Below, piece after piece: positions 30,955 through 42,035 of a DNA stretch of 64,000 nucleotides (position 1 is the first letter of the stretch; the number at the start of each line of letters is the position of its first letter). The notes below the pieces were generated by a model. The model did not search any database. It saw only the letters and a list, made by a program, of their open reading frames with translations, and was not told the origin of the DNA. Source of the stretch: Leguminivora glycinivorella (Eukaryota > Arthropoda > Insecta > Lepidoptera > Tortricidae). Position numbers and translations under genes: made by a program. Location of the stretch: positions 21,127,772 through 21,191,771 of the forward strand of contig NC_062987.1 in the NCBI RefSeq assembly GCF_023078275.1, in the 5' to 3' direction.

Positions 30955-33900
30955 AAAAAAAAGGGGGGGCTCGAGGGGGAAGCATGAAAGAAAGATCAAC
31001 GTAGTATTTAAAATAAGTTGGGTTAGCGTTTTCTTGTGACCTTTCAGAGCAAACAAAGGGGGCTCGGGGGCGAAGCCCCCGCATAAAAGAAAGATAAACG
31101 TTGTATTTAAAATAAGTTGGGTTAGGGTTTTCTTGTTACCCTTAAGAGCAACGAAAAGGGGGCTCGGGGGCGAAGCCCCCGCATGAAAGAAAGATCAACG
31201 TAGTATTTAAAATAAGTTGGGTTAGCGTTTTCTTGTGACCTTTAAGAGCAAAGTAAAAATAAGTTGGGTTAGCTTTTCTTGGGGCAAACAAAGCGAAGCC
31301 CCCGCATAAAAGAAAGATCAACGTTGTATTTAAAATAAGTTGGGTTAAGGTTTTCTTGTGACCTTTAAGAGTAAAGAAAGGGGGGCTCGGGGGCGAAGCC
31401 CCCGCATAAAAGAAAGATCAACGTAGTATTTAGAATAAGTTGGGTTAGCGTTTTCTTGTGACCTTTAAGAGCAAACAAAGGGGGGCTCGGGGGCGAAGCC
31501 CCCGCATAAAAGAAAGATCAACGTTGTATTTAAAATAAGTTGGGTTAAGGTTTTCTTGTGATCCTTAAGAGTAAAGCAAAAAGGGGGGCTCGGGGGCGAA
31601 GCCCCCGCATAAAAGAAAGATCAACGTAGTATTTAGAATAAGTTGGGTTAGCGTTTTCTTGTGACCTTTAAGAGCAAACAAAGGGGGGCTCGGGGGCGAA
31701 GCCCCCCTGCATAAAAGAAAGATCAACGTTGTATTTAAAATAAGTTGGGTTAAGGTTTTCTTGTGATCCTTAAGAGTAAAGAAAAGGGGGGCTCGGGGGC
31801 GAAGCCCCCCCGCATGAAAGAAAGATTAACGTAGTATTTAAAATAAGTTGGGTTAGCGTTTTCTTGTGACCTTTAAGAGCAAACAAAGGGGGCTCGGGAG
31901 GCGAAGCCCCCGCATAAAAGAAAGATCAACGTTGTATTTAAAATAAGTTGGGTTAAGGTTTTCTTGTGATCCTTAAGAGTAAAGAAAAGGGGCTCGGGGG
32001 CGAAGCCCCCGCATAAAAAAAGATCAACGTAGTATTTAGAATAAGTTGGGTTAGCGTTTTCTTGTGACCTTTAAGAGCAAACAAAGGGGGCTCGGGGGCG
32101 AAGCCCCCGCATGAAAAAAAGATCAACGTAGTATTTAAGATAAGTTGGGTTAGCGTTTTCTTGTGACCTTTAAGAGCAAACAAAGGGGGGCTCGGGGGCG
32201 AAGCCCCCGCATAAAAGAAAGATAAACGTTGTATTTAAAATAAGTTGGGTTAGGGTTTTCTTGTTACCCTTAAGAGTAAAAAAGGGGGCTCGGGGGCGAA
32301 GCCCCCGCATGAAAGAAAGATCAACGTAGTATTTAAAATAAGTTGGGTTAGCGTTTTCTTGTGACCTTTAAGAGCAAACAAAGGGGGGGCTCGGGGGCGA
32401 AGCCCCCCGCATAAAAGAAAGATAAACGTTGTATTTAAAATAAGTTGGGTTAAGGTTTTCTTGTGACCTTTAAGAGTAAAGAAAGGGGGGGCTCGGGGGG
32501 CGAAGCCCCCCGCATAAAAGAAAGATCAACGTAGTATTTAGAATAAGTTGGGTTAGCGTTTTCTTGTGACCTTTAAGAGCAAACAAAGGGGGCTCGGGGG
32601 CGAAGCCCCCGCATAAAAGAAAGATCAACGTTGTATTTAAAATAAGTTGGGTTAAGGTTTTCTTGTGATCCTTAAGAGAAGAAGGGCTCGGGGGGCGAAG
32701 CCCCCCGCATAAAAGAAAGATCAACGTAGTATTTAGAATAAGTTGGGTTAGCGTTTTCTTGTGACCTTTAAGAGCAAACAAAGGGGGGCTCGGGGGGCGA
32801 AGCCCCCCGCATAAAAGAAAGATCAACGTTGTATTTAAAATAAGTTGGGTTAAGGTTTTCTTGTGATCCTTAAGAGTAAAGAAAAGGGGGCTCGGGGGGC
32901 GAAGCCTCCCGCATGAAAGAAAGATAAACGTAGTATTTAGAATAAGTTGGGTTAGCGTTTTCTTGTGACCTTTAAGAGCAAACAAAGGGGGGCTCGGGAG
33001 GCGAAGCCCCCCGCATAAAAGAAAGATCAACGTTGTATTTAAAATAAGTTGGGTTAAGGTTTTCTTGTGACCTTTAAGAGCAAAAAAGGGGGCTCGGGGG
33101 CGAAGCCCCCGCATAAAAGAAAGATCAACGTAGTATTTAAAATAAGTTGGGTTAGCGTTTTCTTGTGACCTTTAAGAGCAAACAAAGGGGGCTCGGGGGC
33201 GAAGCCCCCGCATGAAAGAAAGATCAACGTAGTATTTAAGATAAGTTGGGTTAGCGTTTTCTTGTGACCTTTAAGAGCAAACAAAGGGGGGCTCGGGGGC
33301 GAAGCCCCCCTGTGCCCCCGCATAAAAGAAAGATAAACGTTGTATTTAAAATAAGTTGGGTTAAGGTTTTCTTGTGATCCTTAAGAGCAAAGAAAAGGGG
33401 GCTCGGGGGCGAAGCCCCCGCATGAAAGAAAGATCAACGTAGTATTTAAAATAAGTTGGGTTAGCGTTTTCTTGTGACCTTTAAGAGCAAACAAAGGGGG
33501 GCTCGGGGGCTTAAAGAAAGATCAACGTAGTATTTAAGATAAGTTGGGTTAGCGTTTTCTTGTGACCTTTAAGAGCAAACAAAGGGGGCTCGGGGGGGCG
33601 AAGCCCCCGCATAAAAGAAAGATCAACGTTGTATTTAAAATAAGTTGGGTTAGGGTTTTCTTGTGACCCTTAAGAGTAACGAAAAGGGGGCTCGGGGGCG
33701 AAGCCCCCGCATAAAAGAAAGATCAACGTAGTATTTAAAATAAGTTGGGTTAGCGTTTTCTTGTGACCTTTAAGAGCAAACAAAGGGGGCTCGGGGGCGA
33801 AGCCCCCGCATGAAAGAAAGATCAACGTAGTATTTAAAATAAGTTGGGTTAGCGTTTTCTTGTGACCTTTAAGAGCAAACAAAGGGGGGCTCGGGGGGCG

Positions 33901-34690
33901 AAGCCCCCGCATAAAACAAAGATCAACGTTGTATTTAAAATAAGTTGGGTTAGCGTTTTCTTGTGACCTTTAAGAGCAAACAAAGGGGGGCTCGGGGGCG
34001 AAGCCCCCGCATAAAAGAAAGATCAACGTTGTATTTAAAATAAGTTGGGTTAAGCGTTTTCTTGTGATCCTTAAGAGCAAAGAAAGGGGGGCTCGGGGGC
34101 GAAGCCCCCGCATAAAAGAAAGATCAACGTAGTATTTAAAATAAGTTGGGTTAGCGTTTTCTTGTGACCTTTAAGAGCAAACAAAGGGGGGCTCGGGGGC
34201 GAAGCCCCCGCATGAAAGAAAGATCAACGTTGTATTTAAAATAATTTGGTTTAGGTTTTCTTGTGACCTTTAAGAGTAACGAAAAGGGGGGCTCGAGGCG
34301 AAGCCCCCGTATAAAAGAAAGATCAACGTTGTATTTAAAATAAGTTGGGTTAAGGTTTTCTTGTGACCTTAAGAGTAAAAGGAAAGGGGGGCTCGGGGGC
34401 GAAGCCCCCGCATGAAAGAAAGATCAACGTAGTATTTAGAATAAGTTGGGTTAGGGTTTTCTTGTTACCCTTAAGAGTAACGAAAAGGGGGGCGAAGCCC
34501 CCGCATAAAAGAAAGATCAACGTAGTATTTAAAATAAGTTGGGTTAGCGTTTTCTTGTGACCTTTAAGAGCAAACAAAGGGGGCTCGGGGGCGAAGCCCC
34601 CGCATAAAAGAAAGATCAACGTTGTATTTAAAATAAGTTGGGTAATGGTTTTTCTGTGACCCTTAAGACCAAATAAAGGGGGGCTCGGCA
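30955..34690. repeat. 104-bp satellite, about 37 units, mainly an A/B dimer
   Basis: The unit is a GC-rich hairpin GGGGGCTCGGGGGCGAAGCC plus CCC, then GCATAAAAGAAAGATCAACG, a TTTAAAATAAGTTGGGTTAG block and TTTTCTTGTGACCTTTAAGA. Type A has CGTAGTATTT, TTAGCG and GACCTTTAAGAGCAAACAAA. Type B has CGTTGTATTT, TTAAGG or TTAGGG and ATCCTTAAGAGTAAAGAAA. A and B alternate over most of the array with occasional AA or BB runs (near 32126, 33227, 33518-33530 with a truncated unit, 33830, 34329). Spacer lengths vary only in the G runs. Long minus-strand frames (for example 33114-32470) are translations of the satellite. Confidence 0.93.
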
Positions 34691-35051
34691 AAAAAGAAAT
34701 ACTTAAATTTTGTTTGAATTAGTTGAAATGTGACAATATTTTCTAATCGAGTCAAACAAAATCCCACTAGCTGAGAGCTTCAAAACAATGTATGGCGAAA
34801 GTATGTCTCTCTAATGTCTTCAAAAAGTCCGCGATGGCACATTCTATATTGTCTATCTTTTACGGATAACTTACTAGGTATAAACATTTTTATGATAATA
34901 CCGTAATAAGAAGGTAGCTGTTAGTTATTATTAAGTAGCAATTAGCAATAAGTACACGTTAAGCCACAAATGGCATGTAAAATCCGCCTACTTGAAATAA
35001 ATTTATGTATAAATGTTAAAAGTATTTCATTATTAATGACTAAAAAGTATA
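34691..35051. other. Unassigned AT-rich stretch
   Basis: Nothing recognisable between the satellite and the next inverted-repeat element. Confidence 0.3.
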
Positions 35052-35808
35052 AAATAAATTAATAGTTTAAAAAACACTATAAAACACGCTTTTATAAATG
35101 CACGTAAAAGCCAAAAATAAATTATGGATCGTTCAAGTTGTCTCTATTTGTGAGCTGAAGTTTAAAAACTATGTGCTTTTAATTATAATATTTGATTGTA
35201 AAAGCGTGGGGCGCTGGAACAGGAAAGACTTTCTTGTAAACAAATACTAATCCGAACTTCCTGGCGAATGAAGTTGCATAAGAACATAACGTTTACATAT
35301 GCCGCCGGGTTACCAAAGAGAACCAAAGATATCTCGTCCACGAACAAGAACTCTGCATCCTGTCACTGTAGACACTTTCCCCTTTTGTACTTTGATTACC
35401 AGAAAAAAGCGGCGTTCTAAGTGTCGGTGACTGTCGACTCTCCTCGCTACTAGCGCATATTTTGTCTGAGTTCGACAAACTGGTACCTACTTTGAACACT
35501 GACTTTTAATTGATTTGACTGTTTAATGTAGAACCTACTAGTCATAGCAACTCCAGTTAGCGCGTCAATCTGTGTAACCTCCTTCCCGTAACATAGCATA
35601 ATTTGATTTATCAGCAAGTTATACAAAAAGTCTTTCCTGTTCCAGCGCCCCACGCTTTTACAATCAAATATTATAATTAAAAGCACATAGTTTTTAAACT
35701 TCAGCTCACAAATAGAGACAACTTGAACGATCCATAATTTATTTTTGGCTTTTACGTGCATTTATAAAAGCGTGTTTTATAGTGTTTTTTTAAACTATTA
35801 ATTTATTT
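35052..35808. mobile_element. Element with 180-bp terminal inverted repeats
   Basis: The left arm (35052-35232) runs AAATAAATTAATAGTTTAAA ... GCGCTGGAACAGGAAAGACT and the right arm (35629-35808) is its near-exact reverse complement, ending in CTATTAATTTATTT. The loop is about 395 bp with no transposase. Such long TIRs suggest a fold-back element. A 103-codon frame reading through the right arm is not a gene. Confidence 0.78.
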
Positions 35809-35817
35809 ATGTATAAT

Positions 35818-36005
35818 GTTTTGAAAAGAAGTGGCCCGCCGAGTTTCTTGCCAGTCCCAAAGTGGATACCCCCCTCCAACTGAGAGGGGACTGAAATCTT
35901 CTCGAGGCTGAGGCGTAGGGTTAGAGCCGGCGTAGCTTTATTTGACGTTCATATGCGCATTGTGATATGCCTACTTGGAAAATAAATATATCATTTCATT
36001 TCAAA
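35818..36005 (+). mobile_element. LINE 3' terminal fragment
   Basis: GAGTTTCTTGCCAGTCCCAA, TAGAGCCGGCGTAGCTTTAT, TTTGACGTTCATATGCGCAT and ATGCCTACTTGGAAAATAAA follow the pattern of a common lepidopteran LINE 3' end (TTTCTTGCCGG ... TTTGACATT ... CCTACTTTGAATAAA). Confidence 0.65.
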
Positions 36006-36095
36006 TACAAAAGAAATAAAAACGTACTCGTAACGACCATATAGAGGAATAAGTGAGGAAAGAGTCGTAACTTTATACATCAGTAAGTGCAGACT

Positions 36096-36498
36096 ATTTG
36101 TAGTGACATCTAGCGACAATCACGCGTCAATCACTCGTCAAATAGCGTAAATTATCAGTACTGCCACTTGTCAATAGATGTCGCGACGAATGAAGAGTCT
36201 AATGCTCACCTTTTGGCTAATATTACAAAGAATACTGATTAATACTATTGTTACAGTTTCTCGTCTGCCAAAAAATTAATATTGCAACAGTTTACAACTT
36301 ATATTACAAGCAGAAGGAATTGAAAACAGAATACTGATTAATACTAGTTTTTAATTCCTTCTGCTTGTAATATAAGTTGTAAACTGTTGCAATATTAATT
36401 TTTTGGCAGACGAGAAACTGTTGACATTTAGTATCGAGTAGTGGTACTGATAATTTAGGCTATTTGACGCTTGATTGACGCGTGATTGTCGCTAGATG
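36096..36498. mobile_element. 403-bp palindromic element with a 75-bp near-perfect inner stem
   Basis: The outer arms carry ATCTAGCGACAATCACGCGT and its complement ACGCGTGATTGTCGCTAGAT. The inner arms (about 36256-36329 and 36349-36421) are CAGTTTCTCGTCTGCCAAAA ... AAGCAGAAGGAATT and the exact complement, separated by about 20 bases. AATACTGATTAATACTA occurs at 36229 and again in the loop. No coding potential. Confidence 0.78.
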
Positions 36499-36752
36499 TC
36501 ACAAATAACTCGCATTTACATGGAGTTACAAGTTACAACTCTTCACATACTTATTACTCCGAACGACGAACTTCCGCAACTTTTTCAGACACGTCCAAAA
36601 AACGTTACACAACAGCACGGCACCGAAAAACTGCGAACAAATTGTTTATTTACATTGTTATGTTATGCAAGTCATTGTGTTTCTCTGACCTCTGACTCCG
36701 CCGTCACTTCGGCTAATGTGGTGATCTCGGTTCCAATCGACTTTCGCTTGAG

Positions 36753-36872
36753 ATAACAGTGTGTGTAGACGAATGCACAAACCCTCACGATAATATCAGT
36801 CTCTTTCGTAGCTATCTATCTCTATCGCTCTTGCGTATTGGGACGACAGAGCCAGACTACGTTTCAGCGGCG
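36753..36872. mobile_element. GTAGCCGAATGGCA family fragment
   Basis: GTGTAGACGAATGCACAAAC, CTATCTATCTCTATCGCTCT and TTGCGTATTGGGACGACAGA match the complete copies; the right TIR is missing. Confidence 0.55.
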
Positions 36873-37177
36873 TATAAAATAGGTACAAATTAGCCTACAA
36901 ATAAAACTAAATTAAATCTAAAAAAAACCTAAATAACTCTAAAACTAAATTAGGTAAAGGTAAAAATTAGGTATAAAAAACCTACATTAATATGATTAAA
37001 TACGTAACACTTCAACTGCCACTGCAGAGCTGCAGAGTTAGCTTGGCCGGACTAGTAGCGGTGGATGGATCATACTCGTATTGTGATGTAAATTTGTGCC
37101 ACAGACCGGTGCCCGCTGCGGTATGCTAATTTTGCGAGTGGAACGATTGGGAAGTAGGAGGAGATGTAGTACTTAGG

Positions 37178-37533
37178 GCCTTATCACACTTGCGATTTGC
37201 GGGCGGTTTGAAAGCGAAGCGAACGCGCAGCGAGTTCGCCGCAAGTGCGCAGCGTGTTCGCCGCGATATCCATTGCAACAGTGCTTGAATCATCCGGCGG
37301 TGCCATTATTGTTGCTTGTCCATCTGCCCACATTCGTAGATAATAAACTAGGTACTACAAATATCTATCGACTTGAACTAAAGTGGATAGAAATTAATTT
37401 TGCTGACGAATACAGCATGGCGTCTCGACTCTAGACGCGGCGAACTCGCGGCGAACACGCTGCGCACTCGCGGTGAACTCGCTGCGCACTCGCTTCGCTT
37501 TCAAATCGCCAAATTCGCAAGTGTGATAAGGCC
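37178..37533. mobile_element. 356-bp MITE with long CpG-rich inverted arms
   Basis: The ends GGGCCTTATCACACTTGCG and CGCAAGTGTGATAAGGCCC are inverted; TTA precedes the left end (37175-37177). The arms continue as TTTGAAAGCGAAGCGAACGC and a run of GCGCAGCGAGTTCGCCGC-like units. It fits a PIF/Harbinger-type MITE, though the right flank reads TTC. Confidence 0.75.
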
Positions 37534-38259
37534 CTTCGGTAGTTGACATATTTATTTCTATGAGCCATCAGTCTGCAGCATCGCTGGGCGAGGCCACGCG
37601 AGGCTGTTGAACATCTGTTGAAGCAGATATTGTGCGATCTCCGAGTAGATTAGGGTTACATATGCGTAAGTATATGCTCCCAATTCCCTTATATTGATAT
37701 ATTTCCGAAAAACCACTTTGCGAGAATAACAGGTGTTGCTGCTGCGTCGCTCGTAAAGTTAATAAAATCTATGGAAAGGAACACCTAAGGTACTTACACC
37801 GTGTCCAATAAGTCCGAATACTCACATTTTACCTCAGTTCTAAAGATATAGGGATCACAGGCCATCAAATTCTTATTTAAACTAAAGAGTATATTCCTCT
37901 TAATAAAATACAAGCACAAAGTACATGAAATTTCCGAAGTGTCTAAGAAAAACAAAGAGGTAAAGTGCCAACAAAATACTTGCTCGGCACGCAGGTGACG
38001 AGTTATTTTTTATAAGGAGAATCTGTATGTGATAAAACAGACGCCACGTGTCCAAAATAAACTATTATGGGTACCGAGGATAGATAACGTTCCGGGCAAC
38101 TAGAAAAATGTGCCTAGGTTCCAGAGCTCACCATCGGCCCAGGTGTGGGATGCAGTATGTAAGCGAGGTAAACTACCTTCAGTACTTACAGATAAAAGCG
38201 TTAAAATAAACGTTTTTTTCTTTAAAACCAAGGTTTTGGAGAAAAAAATGCCTTAAAGT

Positions 38260-38600
38260 TAAAAAGGATGCTTGGGAATGAGTATCATGTGTCCCAACAA
38301 GACGCACCTCCAGCACATTCGGCAAATGGTATTCTAGCGTAGTTTCAGACTAATTTGGCAGTTTTTTATCCGAAACATGAGTGGCCACCCAGGCCTCCAG
38401 GTTTAGGCGTATTAGACTATTTTGTATGGTCATACATGCTTTAAAGACTAAATTTTTATAAAATCATAAACCTAGATCATTTCAAAAAGGTTATCGAGAG
38501 TATTTGGGATGAAATGTGAAGAAAACGGTGCGTGCCGCGTGTGATCCGTTTGAGAAGCGTTTGAGGCTGGTAAACAAGTTAATGCTGGAGTTATTCCAAA
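38260..38600 (+). pseudogene. Tc1/mariner transposase C-terminal remnant
   Basis: Recognisable pieces are QQDAPPAHSANG (second catalytic D region), HEWPPRPPGL then GVLDYFVWSYML (third D, in an LDYFVW context) and the downstream IWDEM..KTVRAACDPFEKR-like segment. Stops and frameshifts separate them. The N-terminal DNA-binding part is not recognisable. LDYFVW rather than the DY.LF seen at 54010 shows it is a different family from the mariner at 52624. Confidence 0.65.
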
Positions 38601-38690
38601 ACATTTGTTGTGAATGTAGTAAATAAGAGTGCCATTAATAAAATATAATAATAATGTAGTAACTATTTGTTCATTTTGTTTTATTGGCTA

Positions 38691-40201
38691 CTAGCTTTTA
38701 CCCGCGGCTTCGCCCGCGTAATAAAAGTATTCATTAAGATTTTCATTTGGATCCTTAGGTTTCTCTGGTATATTTATCTGCGATTATTTCGATTGCACAT
38801 AATACTTTTGCTTGCAATGATTGTAGAAATATTACACATCGACCACAGCGTAGGTAATTCTATATACGCTGGGGAAACCTTTATAAACATCCCACATAGC
38901 CCGTATTTCGACACTATATGATCGGTGGGTAAAAAGTACTTTTTTCTATTATCCCTTACAATTTTTTACATTTTGCTTATACTTATCGCAAACGTAATCT
39001 TCAAGCAAGCAAACAACGATCGTCTTAGAGCACTTTGATTGTAAGAGACCGCCGACCGATTATCCGTATCCCTCTAACGATACCCATATTATCCGTATCC
39101 GTATCCGTATCCGTTTCCGTATCCGTATCCGTATCCGTTTCCGTATCCGTATCCGTATCCCTATCTCTATCCCTATCGCTATCGCTATCGCTAACGCTAT
39201 GGCTATCGCTATCCCTATCGCTATCCCTATCGCTATCCCTATCCCTTATCAAGATAATACTAAGTTCTCGCGCTTTGTACACATATTTAAAGTCACATAC
39301 AGGTCGAAAGCGATTAATTAACATTATTTTTACCTTTTTTCCCAACGTTTCGGCCAGGTTGCACTGGCCGTGGTCGCGGAAGACTGACGTCCCAGCAAAA
39401 TGTCACCGGAGATGTAAACAACACAAAGCTACCCGATATTAATTTATATAAATGTTCGGGGTAGACAAATAAATATAATCTACCCGCATGTAATTATTTA
39501 CGACATCACATTAGAAACCTCAAAAATAACAGTACTTCTCCACTATTTAATGGATGTTATTATACATATAAACCTTCCTCTTGAATCACTCTATCTATTA
39601 AAAACAAACCGCATCAAAATCCGTTGCGTAGTTTCAAAGATTTAAGCATACAAAGGGACATAGGGACATAGAAAGCGACTTTGTTTTATACTATGTAGTG
39701 ATATCGCTATCCCTATCGCTATCCCTATCCCTTATCAAGATAACACTAAGTTCTCGCGCTTTGTACACATATTTAAAGTCACATACAGGTCGAATGCGAT
39801 TAATTAACATTATTTTTACCTTTTTTCCCAACGTTTCGGCCAGGTTGCACTGGCCGTGGTCGCGAAGACTGACGTCCCAGCGAAATGTCACCGGAGATGT
39901 AAACAACACAAAACTACCCGATATTAATTTATATAAATGTTCGGGGTAGACAAATAAATATAATCTACCCGCATGTAATTATTTACGACATCACATTAGA
40001 AACCTCAAAAATAACAGTACTTCTCCACTATTTAATGGATGTTATTATACATATAAACCTTTCTCTTGAATCACTCTATCTATTAAAAAAAACCGCATCA
40101 AAATCCGTTGCGTAGTTTCAAAGATTTAAGCATACAAAGGGACATAGGGACATAGGGACATAGGGACAGAAAAAGTGACTTTGTTTTATACTATGTAGTG
40201 A
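38691..40201 (-). mobile_element. Non-autonomous Helitron with duplicated 5' end
   Basis: On the minus strand it begins TCACTACATAGTATAAAACA and ends GGGCGAAGCCGCGGGTAAAA then GCTAG, between host A and T, with no target duplication: Helitron features. The 3' hairpin is CGCGGGCGAAGCCGCGGG. The 5' portion is present twice in tandem (39217-39702 and 39703-40201, offset 486 bp), each ending at an ACTATGTAGTGA. It lies inside the mariner-like relic. Confidence 0.75.
39078..39245 (+). repeat. Hexamer microsatellite (TATCCG / TATCGC / TATCCC)n
   Basis: About 28 hexamers with drifting third positions (ATCCGT, then ATCGCT and ATCCCT). The overlapping open frames of 106-135 codons on both strands are low-complexity translations. 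Confidence 0.88.
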
Positions 40202-40269
40202 TGATTTGTGCTGTATTCAAACTTATTGGACACGGTGTACTTATACGTGATAACCTAAAATAATAAGCA

Positions 40270-40530
40270 ATATAGGGGCCTGTGTGGTGACGGGTTAAGA
40301 ATTTCACCACCCCCTTTCTTCCCGTGGGTGTCGTAAAAGGCGACTGTGGGATATGGGTTAAATTGTGGCGTAGGCGAGAGGCTGGCAACCTGTCACTGCA
40401 ATGTCACAGTTTCGTTTTCTTTCAACCCCTAACTTACAAAGAGTGGCACTGAAGCTTTAGTAGTTTAATGTGCTCTGCCTACCCCTTTATGGGATACAGG
40501 CGTGATTGTATGTATGTATGTATGTATGTA
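40270..40530 (+). mobile_element. Retroposon 3' fragment with (GTAT)n tail
   Basis: TTTCACCACCCCCTTTCTTC, GTGGGTGTCGTAAAAGGCGA, CTTTCAACCCCTAACTTACA and CTACCCCTTTATGGGATACA, ending (TGTA)n. Copies of the last part are at 18175 (minus) and 56218. Confidence 0.65.
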
Positions 40531-40946
40531 ATAAGCAATATCAATTTTACATTAATGAAAACATAGGTACTTAACGTAAACCATTTGCGATCTTGAGGTC
40601 CCTATCGAGTTATAAAAAAAAAAAAAAACTTCATCTAGGCCGGCAGATATGTGGTTGTACCTCATATTAAGCTCTCACCTCTTACCTTGGCGTGAAAACG
40701 GCGTTTGGTCATAGTTTGATCCGGCGCAGAATTCGTCACGTGTTTAGTCTTGTTTAAACCACTAGTGATTTAGAAAACGAGGTATATACATATTCGAAAT
40801 ATTTTCAAGTTGCACAGAACTCATCCCGGGTGAAACTAACTTTCTATATATGTAATATTATAAATGGGAAAATGTGTGTTTCTGTTTGTTTGTCCGTCTT
40901 TCACGAATTGACGTGACTTTTTAAGTGGAGTTATTTGAAGGGATAG

Positions 40947-41966
40947 ATAGATAGATAGATAGATAAAAGCTTTATTTGAATGCTGCAATAACACACAATT
41001 ACAAATGCAACACAGAACAACAAAAAGAAGAAGAAGAAAAAACATACAATTGACTTAAAATTACGTACACAACATTAAAAAAAATGCTTACCAACACTGT
41101 GTGCATTGCAGCAAAAACAAAAGGGTTCCGACTCAGCTATACGCTTCACCCTTTCGAGTGAGGCACTGATATTCTGCCGGCACCCAGATCACGTTACAGT
41201 TAAATAAATAAAGAAATGTGTATAAATGAAGAAATAGGTTAAGGTAATTTTAAAGTAAGGTGAGAAAACAATTTATGATTATAAATATAATTATATACAT
41301 TGCTGTGAAATTAAATACAAATTAAAGTGTAAATAATACATACATATACAATTAATGATCAACAAGAATATAGAAAATGTGTAAGTAATACTTGTGTTAT
41401 AAAGTGTTATAAAGTGCGCAAACGTGCCGTTAAGAATGTACCGTAAAAATAATTATATCCTAAAATCCGCGACCAAAAATCCGTATGGTATCCCTGTTTT
41501 TTGTTTCTCCAGTAATATCTTTTTAAAGTGCAATTTGAAAGATTTCTTACTTTTTAGTTGTCTTACAGGTGGAGGGATATCATTCCAGCATTTGGTCGCG
41601 AGATATCGGAAACAACCAGTAAATGCGACTGTTCTGTGTGGATACATTTCCAAAAGGCAACGTCGAGTTGACCTAGTACCATGGCGGTTATGAAAAGTTG
41701 ATGTGGATACTTTGGAAAAGAGATATTCCGGTGATTTATTATTTAAAACGCCAAAAAGTAGACATGCAAGATGGAGATGTCTCCGAGAAGACATATTGAG
41801 AATGGACGATTTGTTCAGATACGGAGATATATGGCTTCTTGGAGGTATTGAATAAATAAATCTATAACAAGCATTTTGTACTCTCTGTATCAAGCGGCGA
41901 GTCTTTTGTTGCAAGCGTGGTCCATAGACGATATCACCGTAATTTAATTTGGATAGAAGTGATAAT
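40947..41966 (-). mobile_element. 5'-truncated non-LTR retrotransposon inside the Helitron
   Basis: Flanked by a 7-bp duplication GGGATAG (40940-40946 and 41967-41973). The 3' end on the minus strand finishes in (ATCT)n. It is about 1.0 kb, consisting of the end of the reverse transcriptase ORF plus the 3' UTR. Confidence 0.75.
41453..41966 (-). pseudogene. Reverse transcriptase ORF C-terminus (Jockey/CR1-like)
   Basis: An open frame of about 170 codons: LSLLSKLNYGDIVYGPRLQQ, then RLIQRVQNACYRFIYSIPPR, SSRRHLHLACLLFGVLNNKS and CFRYLATKCWNDIPPPVRQL. The Y.D.VY......RRIQ.VQN.C.RFI and W..IP..R motifs are the thumb and C-terminal part of insect Jockey/CR1-type reverse transcriptases. No polymerase active site is present because of truncation. 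The frame is intact where present, which suggests a fairly recent insertion. It opens upstream into Helitron sequence by chance. Confidence 0.75.
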
Positions 41967-42035
41967 GGGATAGAGAGTGACATAGGCTGCTTTTTGTCTC
42001 TTTCTAACGCGAGCGAAGCCGCGGGCAAAAGCGAG

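Larger units (their letters stand above)
37797..40237 (+). mobile_element. Tc1/mariner-superfamily relic split by a Helitron
   Basis: The ends CACCGTGTCCAATAAGTCCG and CAAACTTATTGGACACGGTG are inverted repeats flanked by TA (37795-37796 and 40238-40239). The part left of the Helitron (37797-38690) contains the transposase remnant described separately; only 36 bp of the element remain right of the Helitron. Confidence 0.75.
40843..42035 (+). mobile_element. Helitron (TCTATA...GCGGGCAAAAGC) split by a LINE
   Basis: The left part has TCTATATATGTAATATTATA and GTCCGTCTTTCACGAATTGA; the right part has GAGAGTGACATAGGCTGCTT, TTTGTCTCTTTCTAACGCGA and GCGAAGCCGCGGGCAAAAGC then GAGT (CTAGT in related copies). 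These match the ends of a common lepidopteran Helitron family. The middle is a LINE insertion. Confidence 0.7.

Noticed and set aside
32470..33114. 214-codon minus-strand open frame with a repeated motif
   Set aside because: It is the translation of the 104-bp satellite; the frame stays open by unit length, and units with indels break it.
30955..34690. Possible CRISPR-like array
   Set aside because: Units are near-identical throughout with no variable spacers, and the context is eukaryotic.
35450..35761. 103-codon minus-strand frame
   Set aside because: It lies mostly in the right arm of the 180-bp inverted repeat; the mirrored arm would encode the same peptide without context.
39025..39442. 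Ser/Val- and Asp/Arg-rich frames on both strands
   Set aside because: Translations of the TATCCG-type hexamer microsatellite inside the Helitron.
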